Below, piece after piece: positions 1 through 6,219 of a DNA stretch of 6,697 nt. The DNA comes from Bacteroidales bacterium (lineage in GTDB: Bacteria > Bacteroidota > Bacteroidia > Bacteroidales > UBA932). The position numbers and the translations under genes are program-made. Positions within the stretch are counted from its first letter, which is position 1. Each line of letters begins with the position of its first letter. Where the stretch lies: NCBI GenBank assembly GCA_012513425.1, contig JAAZCF010000008.1:1-6697 (forward strand), read 5' to 3'. Under the pieces are notes generated by a model. The model was not told the DNA's origin, did no database searches, and was given only the letters and a program-made list of their open reading frames with translations.

Positions 1-1581
1 ATTGAAAAGAGATTCAACGTGTTGAAATTTTGACAGACCTTCAATAGATGAATCGGCCTTCAAATTGAGAAGGGCGCCTGATCTATTGCCAATCTCAACG
101 GCAACATTATAGGCGTCACTTTCTTCCATCGTATTGTGTACCTCCATAATCATTGCAGCAAAGTCTCTTAGCTTGGATATAGCAGCATTCTTAAGCCCGA
201 AAGAAGCTAAGACATTGTCCGGCAGAGAGATTGTATCCAGCAAAGAACAGGCTTTGCTTGTAGCGCAATCTCTAAGATAGTTGAGAGATGTTTCTCCAAT
301 TCCTCGGGTAGGAAAGTTTACAACTCTGCGGAAAGCTTCATCATCTTTTGGATTGATTACCAGCCTGAAATATGCCAGCATATCTTTGACCTCTGCTCGG
401 TCAAAAAAGGAGAATCCTGCATAGACTCTATAGGGCAAATTGCGCTTTCGAAGGGCTTCTTCAATTGAACGGGATTGAGCATTGGTGCGATATAGAATGG
501 CGAAATCACTATATGCGGCTTTGCTCTCATATATTTTGTCTATAATTTTTGAAGCTACCAGATAACTTTCTTCTTGCTCTGTGAAGCCATTTAAGACTTC
601 GATTTTGTCACCTTGAGATTGCTGCGAGAAGCAGACTTTTTCCAGTCGATGTTCATTCTTTGCAATAAGACTATTTGCTGCGTTGACAATTGTCTGAGTA
701 CTGCGATAATTTTCCTCCAAACGGAAAATATGAGTCTCAGGGTAGTCTTTATTGAACTTCAGAATGTTCTCAACTCTTGCTCCGCGAAAGGCATAGATGC
801 TTTGACTGTCATCACCTACCACGCAAATATTCCTATGAATCATAGCGAGCCTTTTCAAAATAATATATTGGGCATAGTTTGTGTCCTGATATTCATCAAC
901 CAATATATATTTGAACTGAGAACGAATTTCTTCCAAGGCATCAGGGAAGTCTCTAAATAAGATATTTGTGTTGACCAAAATATCATCAAAGTCCATGGCC
1001 CCGGCAATCTTGCATTTCTTTGCATAAAGGTCATAGATATCGCATATTCGCCCTTTTCTCGAAGCTTCGTCTTGCTCTCTAAAAGATGGGTTGTTAAAAT
1101 AGTTCCCGGCTGTGATTAAACTGTTTTTGGCTGCAGAAATGCGTGAGGCAATGTCATTTGGTTTGTAGAGCTTCTCATCGAGTTGCAATTCTTTTATGCA
1201 TTGCTTGACAGCTGCGCGGCTGTCGCTTTGGTCATATATTGTAAATTGCTCAGGATAACCCAGCAAATCTGAATATTTTCTCAGAAAGCGGATAAAAATG
1301 GAGTGAAAAGTGCCCATCCATATCCATCTGGCTTTATCTGCCCCTACTAAAGCGGCGATACGCTCTTTCATCTCAGTAGCGGCTTTTTTGGTGAAAGTGA
1401 GGGCTAATATTTCCCTTGGTGCAGCCCCGGATGCAATGGCATTTGCAATTCTGCACGTCAATACTCTGGTTTTCCCACTACCTGCCCCTGCAATAATAAG
1501 AGAAGACCCTTCAATCTGTCTGACAGCATCGGCTTGCGCGCTGTTCAGTCCCTCAAATATAATCTTATCATTTTCTTCCAT
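1..1581 (-). CDS. uvrD: UvrD/PcrA-family ATP-dependent DNA helicase (superfamily 1), N-terminal part, cut by the window edge
   Basis: The frame is open for 527 codons from an ATG at 1581 to the left edge, with no stop. The protein shows the superfamily 1A helicase motifs in order: Q-motif region NSAQ (13-16), Walker A AGAGSGKT (31-38), ALTFTKKAATEM (60-71), GTFHS (90-94), Walker B DEYQD (229-233), GDDSQSIYAFRGA (256-268), EENYRST (289-295), AILYRTN (361-367), then GFSFFDRAEVKD (389-400) leading into the 2B region. Family members unwind DNA 3' to 5' in nucleotide excision repair, mismatch repair and clearing of stalled forks. Relatives are usually 700-800 residues long, so the last third, including motifs V and VI, lies outside. 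The first downstream methionine is residue 71, beyond Walker A, and an in-frame stop lies upstream at 1648-1650, so the ATG at 1581 is the only sensible start. It is transcribed away from the nqr operon and has no evident functional link to it. UvrD and PcrA cannot be separated on sequence alone. Confidence 0.95.
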   Translation of the reverse strand, partial: MEENDKIIFEGLNSAQADAVRQIEGSSLIIAGAGSGKTRVLTCRIANAIASGAAPREILALTFTKKAATEMKERIAALVGADKARWIWMGTFHSIFIRFLRKYSDLLGYPEQFTIYDQSDSRAAVKQCIKELQLDEKLYKPNDIASRISAAKNSLITAGNYFNNPSFREQDEASRKGRICDIYDLYAKKCKIAGAMDFDDILVNTNILFRDFPDALEEIRSQFKYILVDEYQDTNYAQYIILKRLAMIHRNICVVGDDSQSIYAFRGARVENILKFNKDYPETHIFRLEENYRSTQTIVNAANSLIAKNEHRLEKVCFSQQSQGDKIEVLNGFTEQEESYLVASKIIDKIYESKAAYSDFAILYRTNAQSRSIEEALRKRNLPYRVYAGFSFFDRAEVKDMLAYFRLVINPKDDEAFRRVVNFPTRGIGETSLNYLRDCATSKACSLLDTISLPDNVLASFGLKNAAISKLRDFAAMIMEVHNTMEESDAYNVAVEIGNRSGALLNLKADSSIEGLSKFQHVESLFN

Positions 1582-1588
1582 AGTTCGG

Positions 1589-1619
1589 CAAATGTAAGAT
1601 TGAAAAAAGCTAAAACAAA
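1589..1619 (-). promoter_or_regulatory. Bacteroides-type promoter for the helicase gene
   Basis: On the minus strand, TTTG (1619-1616) is followed after 19 bp by TACATTTG (1596-1589). This fits the Bacteroidota primary sigma-factor pattern TTTG, about 19 bp, TAnnTTTG. Only 7 bp separate the -7 box from the ATG at 1581, so the transcript would start at or within a few bases of the start codon. No ribosome binding site fits between them. The assignment rests on consensus match and position only. Confidence 0.65.
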
Positions 1620-1632
1620 GAGTAGTTTGTTC

Positions 1633-1662
1633 TTTGTTTGTGCGCAATTATGCTTATATTTG
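1633..1662 (+). promoter_or_regulatory. Bacteroides-type promoter for the nqr operon
   Basis: TTTG (1633-1636) is followed after 18 bp by TATATTTG (1655-1662), matching the Bacteroidota -33/-7 pattern. Transcription would begin near 1667-1671 and give a leader of about 40 nt before the nqrA ATG at 1711. Two other TTTG copies (1626-1629 and 1637-1640) are spaced less well. The leader is AT-rich, with no Shine-Dalgarno sequence, as is usual in this phylum. No other convincing promoter is visible between the nqr genes, so this one probably drives the whole operon. Confidence 0.65.
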
Positions 1663-1710
1663 CCGGATAATCTTGAAATAAAATACTAACATATTAATAA
1701 TCAACTAATA

Positions 1711-3069
1711 ATGTCAGAACAGATAAGATTAACAAAGGGGTTGGACATACCTATTTCAGGTGCCGCCTCTCAGACGATCGCCAAAACTGTGCTTGCAGAT
1801 GTTATTGCCATAAAACCTACCAATTTCAGAGCTTTAGTGCCCAAGTTGGTGGTCAAAGAGGGGGACTTGGTATTGGCCGGTGACCCTCTTTTTGTGGACA
1901 AGAATCATCCGCAAGTTTGTTTTTGTTCTCCTTGCAGTGGCTCCGTAGAGGCCATTGTCAGAGGCGACAAACGCAAACTTTTGGAAGTTCGGGTAAAAGC
2001 AGACAGCGAGGTTAAATACCGTAAAGCCAAACCGCTTTCCCTTTCATCAGCGAGCAAGGAACAAATAGCTTCATTTTTGATGCAAATGGGCCTTTGGCCA
2101 ATGATTATGCAGCGCCCTTATGGCATTATTGCTAATGCCGAAGATGCTCCCAAATCCATTTTCATTTCAGCGATGAACACTGCGCCTCTTGCAGCGGATT
2201 TAGATTTCGCGCTCAAAGGTCGCTTTATCGACGTCCAAGCCGGTGTAGATACATTGGCTAAATTAACAGAAGGTGGAGTTCATTTCAGTATGAATTACTT
2301 CACTAGTCCTTCATCAGAGTTTAGGAAACTACGTTCAGTTATTTTCCATGATTTCGAAGGAAAGCATCCTGCAGGAAATGTAGGCATTCAAATCAATCAT
2401 ATTAGCCCAATCAATAAGGGCGAAGTGGTTTGGACAGTAGATTTGCTTTCAGTAGCTACCATCGGAAAGGCTGTCAGAGAGGGTATTTATGATGCCAGCC
2501 GTCTTGTAGCTGTGACAGGCCCTGCTGCTGTGAATCCTTCTTATGTGAAAGCATACCAAGGCTCTCCAATCAGCGCTTTTTCTGACTTCTTCACTAAAAA
2601 AGAGAATCTTCGCTTCATCAGTGGTAATGTCCTTACCGGAGAAAAAGTTGGTCTGGATGGTTATATGGATTTCTTTGACGATCAGATTTCTATTTTGAAC
2701 GAAGGAGACTACTATGAGACATTCGGCTGGTGCAAACCTTTCCGTTGCAAAAAATTCTCTTTTTCTCACTCATATTGGAGCTGGCTGATTGGAAATGGCA
2801 AGAAATATAAAATGGATACTAATGTCAATGGTGGAGCAAGAGCTTTTGTCGTGTCTGACGTATATTCAAAAGTGCTTCCTATGGATATCTATCCAGTTCA
2901 TCTATTAAAAGCCTGCATTGCCGGCGATTTGGAAAAAATGGAGAATCTCGGTATATACGAAGTGCTTCCTGAAGATTTTGCTCTGTGTGAATTTGTGGAT
3001 CCTTCAAAAAATAATATCCAGCAAATTATCAGTGATGGTATTGACCTTATGTTAAAAGAAATGGCTTAA
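1711..3069 (+). CDS. nqrA: Na+-translocating NADH:quinone oxidoreductase subunit A
   Basis: This encodes the 452-residue NqrA, the large subunit of Na+-NQR that lacks membrane segments and sits on the cytoplasmic face, where it is implicated in quinone binding. The length is typical for the family (about 445-450). Recognisable blocks are the N-terminal LTKGLDIPISGAA (7-19), the lipoyl-like turn SPCSGSVEAIVRG (73-85) and the C-terminal run VLPMDIYPVHLLKA followed by ENLGIYEVLPEDFALCEFVDPSK. No hydrophobic membrane segment is present. NqrA has no counterpart of the RnfC cluster motifs, which helps to identify the operon as nqr rather than rnf. The start at 1711 is supported by the conserved N-terminus; the sequence before it is AT-rich and lacks a Shine-Dalgarno. 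nqrB follows after 4 bp. The cysteine-rich CFCSPC (70-75) in the lipoyl-like loop is unusual to my knowledge. The reading frame is intact. Confidence 0.96.
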   Translation: MSEQIRLTKGLDIPISGAASQTIAKTVLADVIAIKPTNFRALVPKLVVKEGDLVLAGDPLFVDKNHPQVCFCSPCSGSVEAIVRGDKRKLLEVRVKADSEVKYRKAKPLSLSSASKEQIASFLMQMGLWPMIMQRPYGIIANAEDAPKSIFISAMNTAPLAADLDFALKGRFIDVQAGVDTLAKLTEGGVHFSMNYFTSPSSEFRKLRSVIFHDFEGKHPAGNVGIQINHISPINKGEVVWTVDLLSVATIGKAVREGIYDASRLVAVTGPAAVNPSYVKAYQGSPISAFSDFFTKKENLRFISGNVLTGEKVGLDGYMDFFDDQISILNEGDYYETFGWCKPFRCKKFSFSHSYWSWLIGNGKKYKMDTNVNGGARAFVVSDVYSKVLPMDIYPVHLLKACIAGDLEKMENLGIYEVLPEDFALCEFVDPSKNNIQQIISDGIDLMLKEMA

Positions 3070-3073
3070 TATT

Positions 3074-4174
3074 ATGGGACTAAGAAAATTATTTGACAAT
3101 CTGAGCCCTGCCTTTAATAAAGGTGGAAAGTTCAGTGCTCTGGGCTCATTATTTGAAGCCATAGAGTCATTTGTCTATGTTCCGAAAACAACCACCATCA
3201 AAGGTGCTCATGTTCGCGATAGTATAGACTTGAAAAGAACTATGACCGTAGTGATGATTGCTCTCGTTCCAGCAATCCTCTTCGGTATGTACAATATAGG
3301 TTATCAAACCAACCTGGCCGGTCATATGAGTATGACTTTTGGCCAAATGCTATGGTTTGGTTTCTTGAAAATACTCCCAATGTATTTGGTATCATACATT
3401 GTGGGTTTGTTTTTTGAATGTATGTTTGCCCAAATCAGACATGAAGAAGTTAACGAAGGTTACTTTGTCACTGGTTTGATTATTCCTTTGATTATGCCGG
3501 TTACCACTCCTTTATGGATGCTTGCTCTTGCAGTGGCATTTGCAGTCGTGATTGGTAAAGAGGTCTTTGGCGGCACAGGTATGAACATTTGGAACCCAGC
3601 CTTGTTGGCTCGTGCCTTCCTGTTCTTTGCTTATCCAAAGCAAATGAGTGGAGACTCAGTGTGGGTGGCAGGTGTAGATGCATACAGCGGAGCTACTCCT
3701 CTAAGCCAGGCCGCAAATGGCTCTGTTCTATATTCTCCAACAGATATGTTCCTTGGTTTTATCCCTGGTTCTATTGGTGAGACTTCGACTTTGGCTATTT
3801 TGATTGGCGCAGTCATTCTTATTTGGACAGGAGTTGGAAGTTGGAAGGTTATGCTCAGTTGTGTGGCAGGCGCTCTTTTAATTGGTTTGCTGGGTGATGT
3901 TCCATGTTGGTATCAACTTATCATGGGTGGTTTCGCATTCGGCTGTGTATTTATGGCTACTGATCCTGTGACTGGTGCTCAAACTGAAGCAGGAAAATGG
4001 ATATATGGCTTTTTAATTGGTGCTTTCGCAGTTTGCTTGCGTCTTTTCAATCCTGGTTATCCGGAGGGAATGATGCTTTCAATCTTGTTGATGAACACAT
4101 TTGCACCGCTTATTGACCATATTATTGTGAATCGTAATATCAAAAAACGCCTCAAAAGGGCTCAGACTGTTTAA
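3074..4174 (+). CDS. nqrB: Na+-translocating NADH:quinone oxidoreductase subunit B (covalent FMN, membrane core)
   Basis: NqrB, 366 residues, is the largest membrane subunit. It carries a covalently linked FMN and takes part in Na+ passage and quinone reduction. The FMN attachment motif is SGAT within DAYSGATPL, so threonine 208 is the predicted site. Other family blocks are NEGYFVTGLIIPLIMP (127-142), FGGTGMNIWNPALLARA (165-181), MATDPVTGAQTEAGKW (294-309) and MNTFAPLIDH (340-349). The aspartate in the last block (D348) probably matches the acidic residue linked to Na+ uptake in Vibrio. About eight to ten hydrophobic segments begin near residue 57 after a soluble N-terminus. The protein is slightly shorter than the usual 380-415 residues, mostly through shorter ends and loops. 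The start follows the nqrA stop by 4 bp, with no Shine-Dalgarno, so translation is probably coupled to nqrA. Confidence 0.96.
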   Translation: MGLRKLFDNLSPAFNKGGKFSALGSLFEAIESFVYVPKTTTIKGAHVRDSIDLKRTMTVVMIALVPAILFGMYNIGYQTNLAGHMSMTFGQMLWFGFLKILPMYLVSYIVGLFFECMFAQIRHEEVNEGYFVTGLIIPLIMPVTTPLWMLALAVAFAVVIGKEVFGGTGMNIWNPALLARAFLFFAYPKQMSGDSVWVAGVDAYSGATPLSQAANGSVLYSPTDMFLGFIPGSIGETSTLAILIGAVILIWTGVGSWKVMLSCVAGALLIGLLGDVPCWYQLIMGGFAFGCVFMATDPVTGAQTEAGKWIYGFLIGAFAVCLRLFNPGYPEGMMLSILLMNTFAPLIDHIIVNRNIKKRLKRAQTV

Positions 4175-4180
4175 GGAGGA
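4173..4180 (+). promoter_or_regulatory. Strong Shine-Dalgarno for nqrC
   Basis: AAGGAGGA overlaps the nqrB stop codon (TAA at 4172-4174) and lies 6 nt before the nqrC ATG at 4187. It fixes that start. Such sites are uncommon in Bacteroidota, which makes it notable. Confidence 0.85.
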
Positions 4181-4186
4181 TTTGAT

Positions 4187-4963
4187 ATGAATACTAATAG
4201 TAATAAGTATACAATAATCTACACAACCATCTTGGTTGTAGTGGTGGCAGCAGTGCTTGCTATAGTAGCTTCCGTTCTGAAGCCTCGTCAAACAGCCAAT
4301 ATTGAGTTGGAGCAGATGAAAACTATCATGCTGGCTGCAAATATCGGTGAAGTTGATGGCCAGCCAGACAAAACTGCTGATTATAAAGCTCTTTATGAAA
4401 AACACATTACTCGTGCATATGTCATTGACCAAAATGGCAAACAGCTCGAGGGAGTGGATGCTTTTCATATTGATCTAAAAACACAGTTCAATGCTATTAA
4501 AAATGGGGGTGATGTTACTCTTCCTGTTTATGAATGCGCACTTGATGATGGCAGCATGGTAACAATCTTTCCTTGCTATGGAACCGGTCTTTGGGGTGCA
4601 ATTTGGGGATACATTTCAGTAAAAGAAGATTGCACAACCATTAATGGTGCTGTGTTCGCTCATGCAAGTGAAACTCCCGGTCTTGGTGGAGAAATTGCCC
4701 AACCTTGGTTCTACAACCAATTTGATAATAAAGTTCTTGAAGTAAATGGTCAGTTTGCTTCGGTTAAGATAGTTAAGGGCGGCGCAGGCAGTGATTTAAA
4801 TGGGGTAGATGCCATCAGCGGTGCAACTATTACATCTACAGCTCTTCAAAAGACAATAGCCCAGTGGATGGATTATTACAAAGGATCTTTAGAATTGGCT
4901 AAAGCCATTATTACCCTTTCAGAGGGGTTGTCTAACTCAGAAAATGCAGAAAAAGATGAATAA
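4187..4963 (+). CDS. nqrC: Na+-translocating NADH:quinone oxidoreductase subunit C (covalent FMN)
   Basis: NqrC, 258 residues, has one N-terminal membrane anchor (about residues 9-31) and a large domain outside the membrane with an FMN_bind fold. This domain relays electrons within Na+-NQR. The FMN is attached through a threonine in SGATxTS, seen here as SGATITS, with T214 as the predicted site. The family block HASETPGLGGEI (159-170) precedes it. Length is normal for the family (about 230-260). A clear Shine-Dalgarno 6 nt upstream supports the start. The gene overlaps the annotated start of nqrD by 20 bp, consistent with coupled translation of two subunits of one complex. The frame is intact and nothing about the sequence suggests transfer. 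Confidence 0.96.
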   Translation: MNTNSNKYTIIYTTILVVVVAAVLAIVASVLKPRQTANIELEQMKTIMLAANIGEVDGQPDKTADYKALYEKHITRAYVIDQNGKQLEGVDAFHIDLKTQFNAIKNGGDVTLPVYECALDDGSMVTIFPCYGTGLWGAIWGYISVKEDCTTINGAVFAHASETPGLGGEIAQPWFYNQFDNKVLEVNGQFASVKIVKGGAGSDLNGVDAISGATITSTALQKTIAQWMDYYKGSLELAKAIITLSEGLSNSENAEKDE

Positions 4964-5573
4964 AGATATCTATACAAAACCATTGTTCAAGAACAATCCA
5001 ATTACTGTGCTGGTGCTTGGTATCTGCTCCTCTTTGGCAGTTACTGTTCAGCTCAAAGGCGCTTTGGTTATGGCGTTGTCTGTAACTCTTGTAACAGCCT
5101 TTTCAAGTTTGATTATTTCATTAATGAGGAATTCCATTCCTAATCGCGTGCGCATCATCGTACAGTTGGTGGTAGTGGCAATGTTCGTCATTTTGATTGA
5201 CCAGGTTCTTAAGGCATTTTCCTATGACACATCCAAAATGTTGTCAGTCTATATCGGTTTGATTATTACAAACTGTATTATCATGGGACGTATTGAGGCT
5301 TTTGCCTTGGGTAACAGACCTTGGCCAAGCTTCGTAGATGGAGCCTTCAATGGTTTAGGTTACGGTTTGGTCCTTGCTATAGTGGCTTTTTTCCGCGAAT
5401 TGCTTGGTAGTGGAACTTTGTTCGGTTTCCAGATTATTCCTCAAACCTGGTATATTGAGAATGGCGGATGGTATTCAAACAATGGCTTGATGATTTTGCC
5501 TCCAATGGCATTGATTCTGTTAGGGTGTGTTGTTTGGGTTCAGAGAAGCATTGATAAAGAAATTGAAGAATAA
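4944..5573 (+). CDS. nqrD: Na+-translocating NADH:quinone oxidoreductase subunit D
   Basis: NqrD, 209 residues, is a six-helix membrane protein homologous to NqrE and RnfE. Together with NqrE it forms the inverted pair at the core of the complex. The early block NNPITVLVLGICSSLAVTVQ contains C28, and ITNCIIMGRIEAFA contains C111; these correspond to the NqrD cysteines that hold the intramembrane [2Fe-2S] cluster with NqrE. The later FVDGAFNGLGYGLVLAIVAF and ELLGSGTLFG blocks are also typical. The start is uncertain: the ATG at 4944 gives MQKKMNKD, and a second ATG at 4956 removes four residues and shortens the overlap with nqrC from 20 to 8 bp. Neither has a Shine-Dalgarno nearby. Both versions keep every conserved block. 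nqrE follows after 14 bp. Confidence 0.95.
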   Translation: MQKKMNKDIYTKPLFKNNPITVLVLGICSSLAVTVQLKGALVMALSVTLVTAFSSLIISLMRNSIPNRVRIIVQLVVVAMFVILIDQVLKAFSYDTSKMLSVYIGLIITNCIIMGRIEAFALGNRPWPSFVDGAFNGLGYGLVLAIVAFFRELLGSGTLFGFQIIPQTWYIENGGWYSNNGLMILPPMALILLGCVVWVQRSIDKEIEE

Positions 5574-5580
5574 AGGAGGA
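5574..5580 (+). promoter_or_regulatory. Strong Shine-Dalgarno for nqrE
   Basis: AGGAGGA directly follows the nqrD stop codon (TAA at 5571-5573) and lies 7 nt before the nqrE ATG at 5588, fixing that start. Confidence 0.85.
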
Positions 5581-5587
5581 CACAATC

Positions 5588-6205
5588 ATGATAGATTATA
5601 TAAACCTATTTATTAAGTCGATTTTTGTCGACAACATGATCTTCGCATTCTTCCTGGGAATGTGTTCTTTCTTGGCAGTTTCCAAAAATGTAAAGACTGC
5701 TGCCGGCCTTGGTTTTGCGGTAATCTTTGTGTTGGCAGTGACTTTGCCATTGAACTATATATTGTTTGAGTATTTATTGAAACCAGGCGCATTGCAATGG
5801 CTTTCTCCTGACTTTGCAAGCTTGGATTTATCTTTCTTAAGCTATATTGTATATATTGCTACCATCGCTGCTTTTGTTCAAATAGTGGAAATGGTGGTAG
5901 AAAAGTTTGCTCCTGGCTTATATTCTTCATTAGGTATATTCCTTCCATTGATTGCCGTGAATTGTGCCATCCTTGGTGGTTCATTGTTCATGGAACAAAG
6001 AGGTTATGCCAATGTTGGTGAAGCCTTCACATTTGGTCTAGGCAGCGGTATCGGTTGGTTCCTGGCTATTGTGGCGATGGCGGCTATCAGAGAGAAACTT
6101 GCATACAGTAATATACCCAAGCCTCTTAAAGGTCTTGGCATTTCATACATCATCACCGGCTTGATGGGCATTGCGTTCATGAGCTTTATGGGTATTAAAT
6201 TATAG
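5588..6205 (+). CDS. nqrE: Na+-translocating NADH:quinone oxidoreductase subunit E
   Basis: NqrE, 205 residues, is a six-helix membrane subunit, paralogous to NqrD and inserted in the opposite orientation. The block FVDNMIFAFFLGMCSFLAVS (13-32) contains C26, and AVNCAILGGSLFM contains C126. These match the NqrE cysteines that share the intramembrane [2Fe-2S] cluster with NqrD. The blocks FGLGSGIGWFLAIVAMAAIREKL and the C-terminal GLGISYIITGLMGIAFMSFMG are characteristic. Length is as expected (about 200). The start is supported by AGGAGGA 7 nt upstream and by the conserved N-terminus. It ends in TAG, the only TAG among the nqr stops seen here, and that codon overlaps the ribosome binding site of nqrF. 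Confidence 0.96.
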   Translation: MIDYINLFIKSIFVDNMIFAFFLGMCSFLAVSKNVKTAAGLGFAVIFVLAVTLPLNYILFEYLLKPGALQWLSPDFASLDLSFLSYIVYIATIAAFVQIVEMVVEKFAPGLYSSLGIFLPLIAVNCAILGGSLFMEQRGYANVGEAFTFGLGSGIGWFLAIVAMAAIREKLAYSNIPKPLKGLGISYIITGLMGIAFMSFMGIKL

Positions 6206-6210
6206 GAGGG
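6203..6210 (+). promoter_or_regulatory. Strong Shine-Dalgarno for nqrF
   Basis: TAGGAGGG overlaps the nqrE stop codon (TAG at 6203-6205) and lies 9 nt before the nqrF ATG at 6220. The site is intact, so the interrupted nqrF should still be translated from its normal start. Confidence 0.8.
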
Positions 6211-6219
6211 CTAAGAATA

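Larger units (their letters stand above)
1586..1665. repeat. Imperfect palindrome spanning the divergent promoters
   Basis: Two nested inverted repeats share almost the same centre (about 1626). The inner one is a perfect 9-bp pair, AAACAAAGA (1613-1621) and TCTTTGTTT (1631-1639), separated by 9 bp. The outer one is a 13-bp pair with one mismatch, CGGCAAATGTAAG (1586-1598) and CTTATATTTGCCG (1653-1665). The inner pair carries both -33 TTTG elements and the outer pair both -7 boxes. The symmetry goes beyond the promoter consensus bases, so a shared regulator site or an inverted duplication of one promoter are both possible. Confidence 0.7.

Noticed and set aside
613..960. Open frame of 115 codons on the plus strand inside the helicase gene.
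   Set aside because: It runs codon-for-codon antisense to the helicase motifs (DEYQD, GDDSQSIYAFRGA), shows no recognisable domain and has no promoter or ribosome binding site.
1310..1597. Open frame of 95 codons on the plus strand opposite the helicase start.
   Set aside because: It is antisense to the Walker A region and its stop falls inside the helicase promoter. The hydrophobic-looking product is a by-product of the opposite coding strand.
4079..4468. Open frame of 129 codons on the minus strand across the nqrB/nqrC junction.
   Set aside because: It lies opposite two well-conserved genes, has no recognisable domain and no upstream signals.
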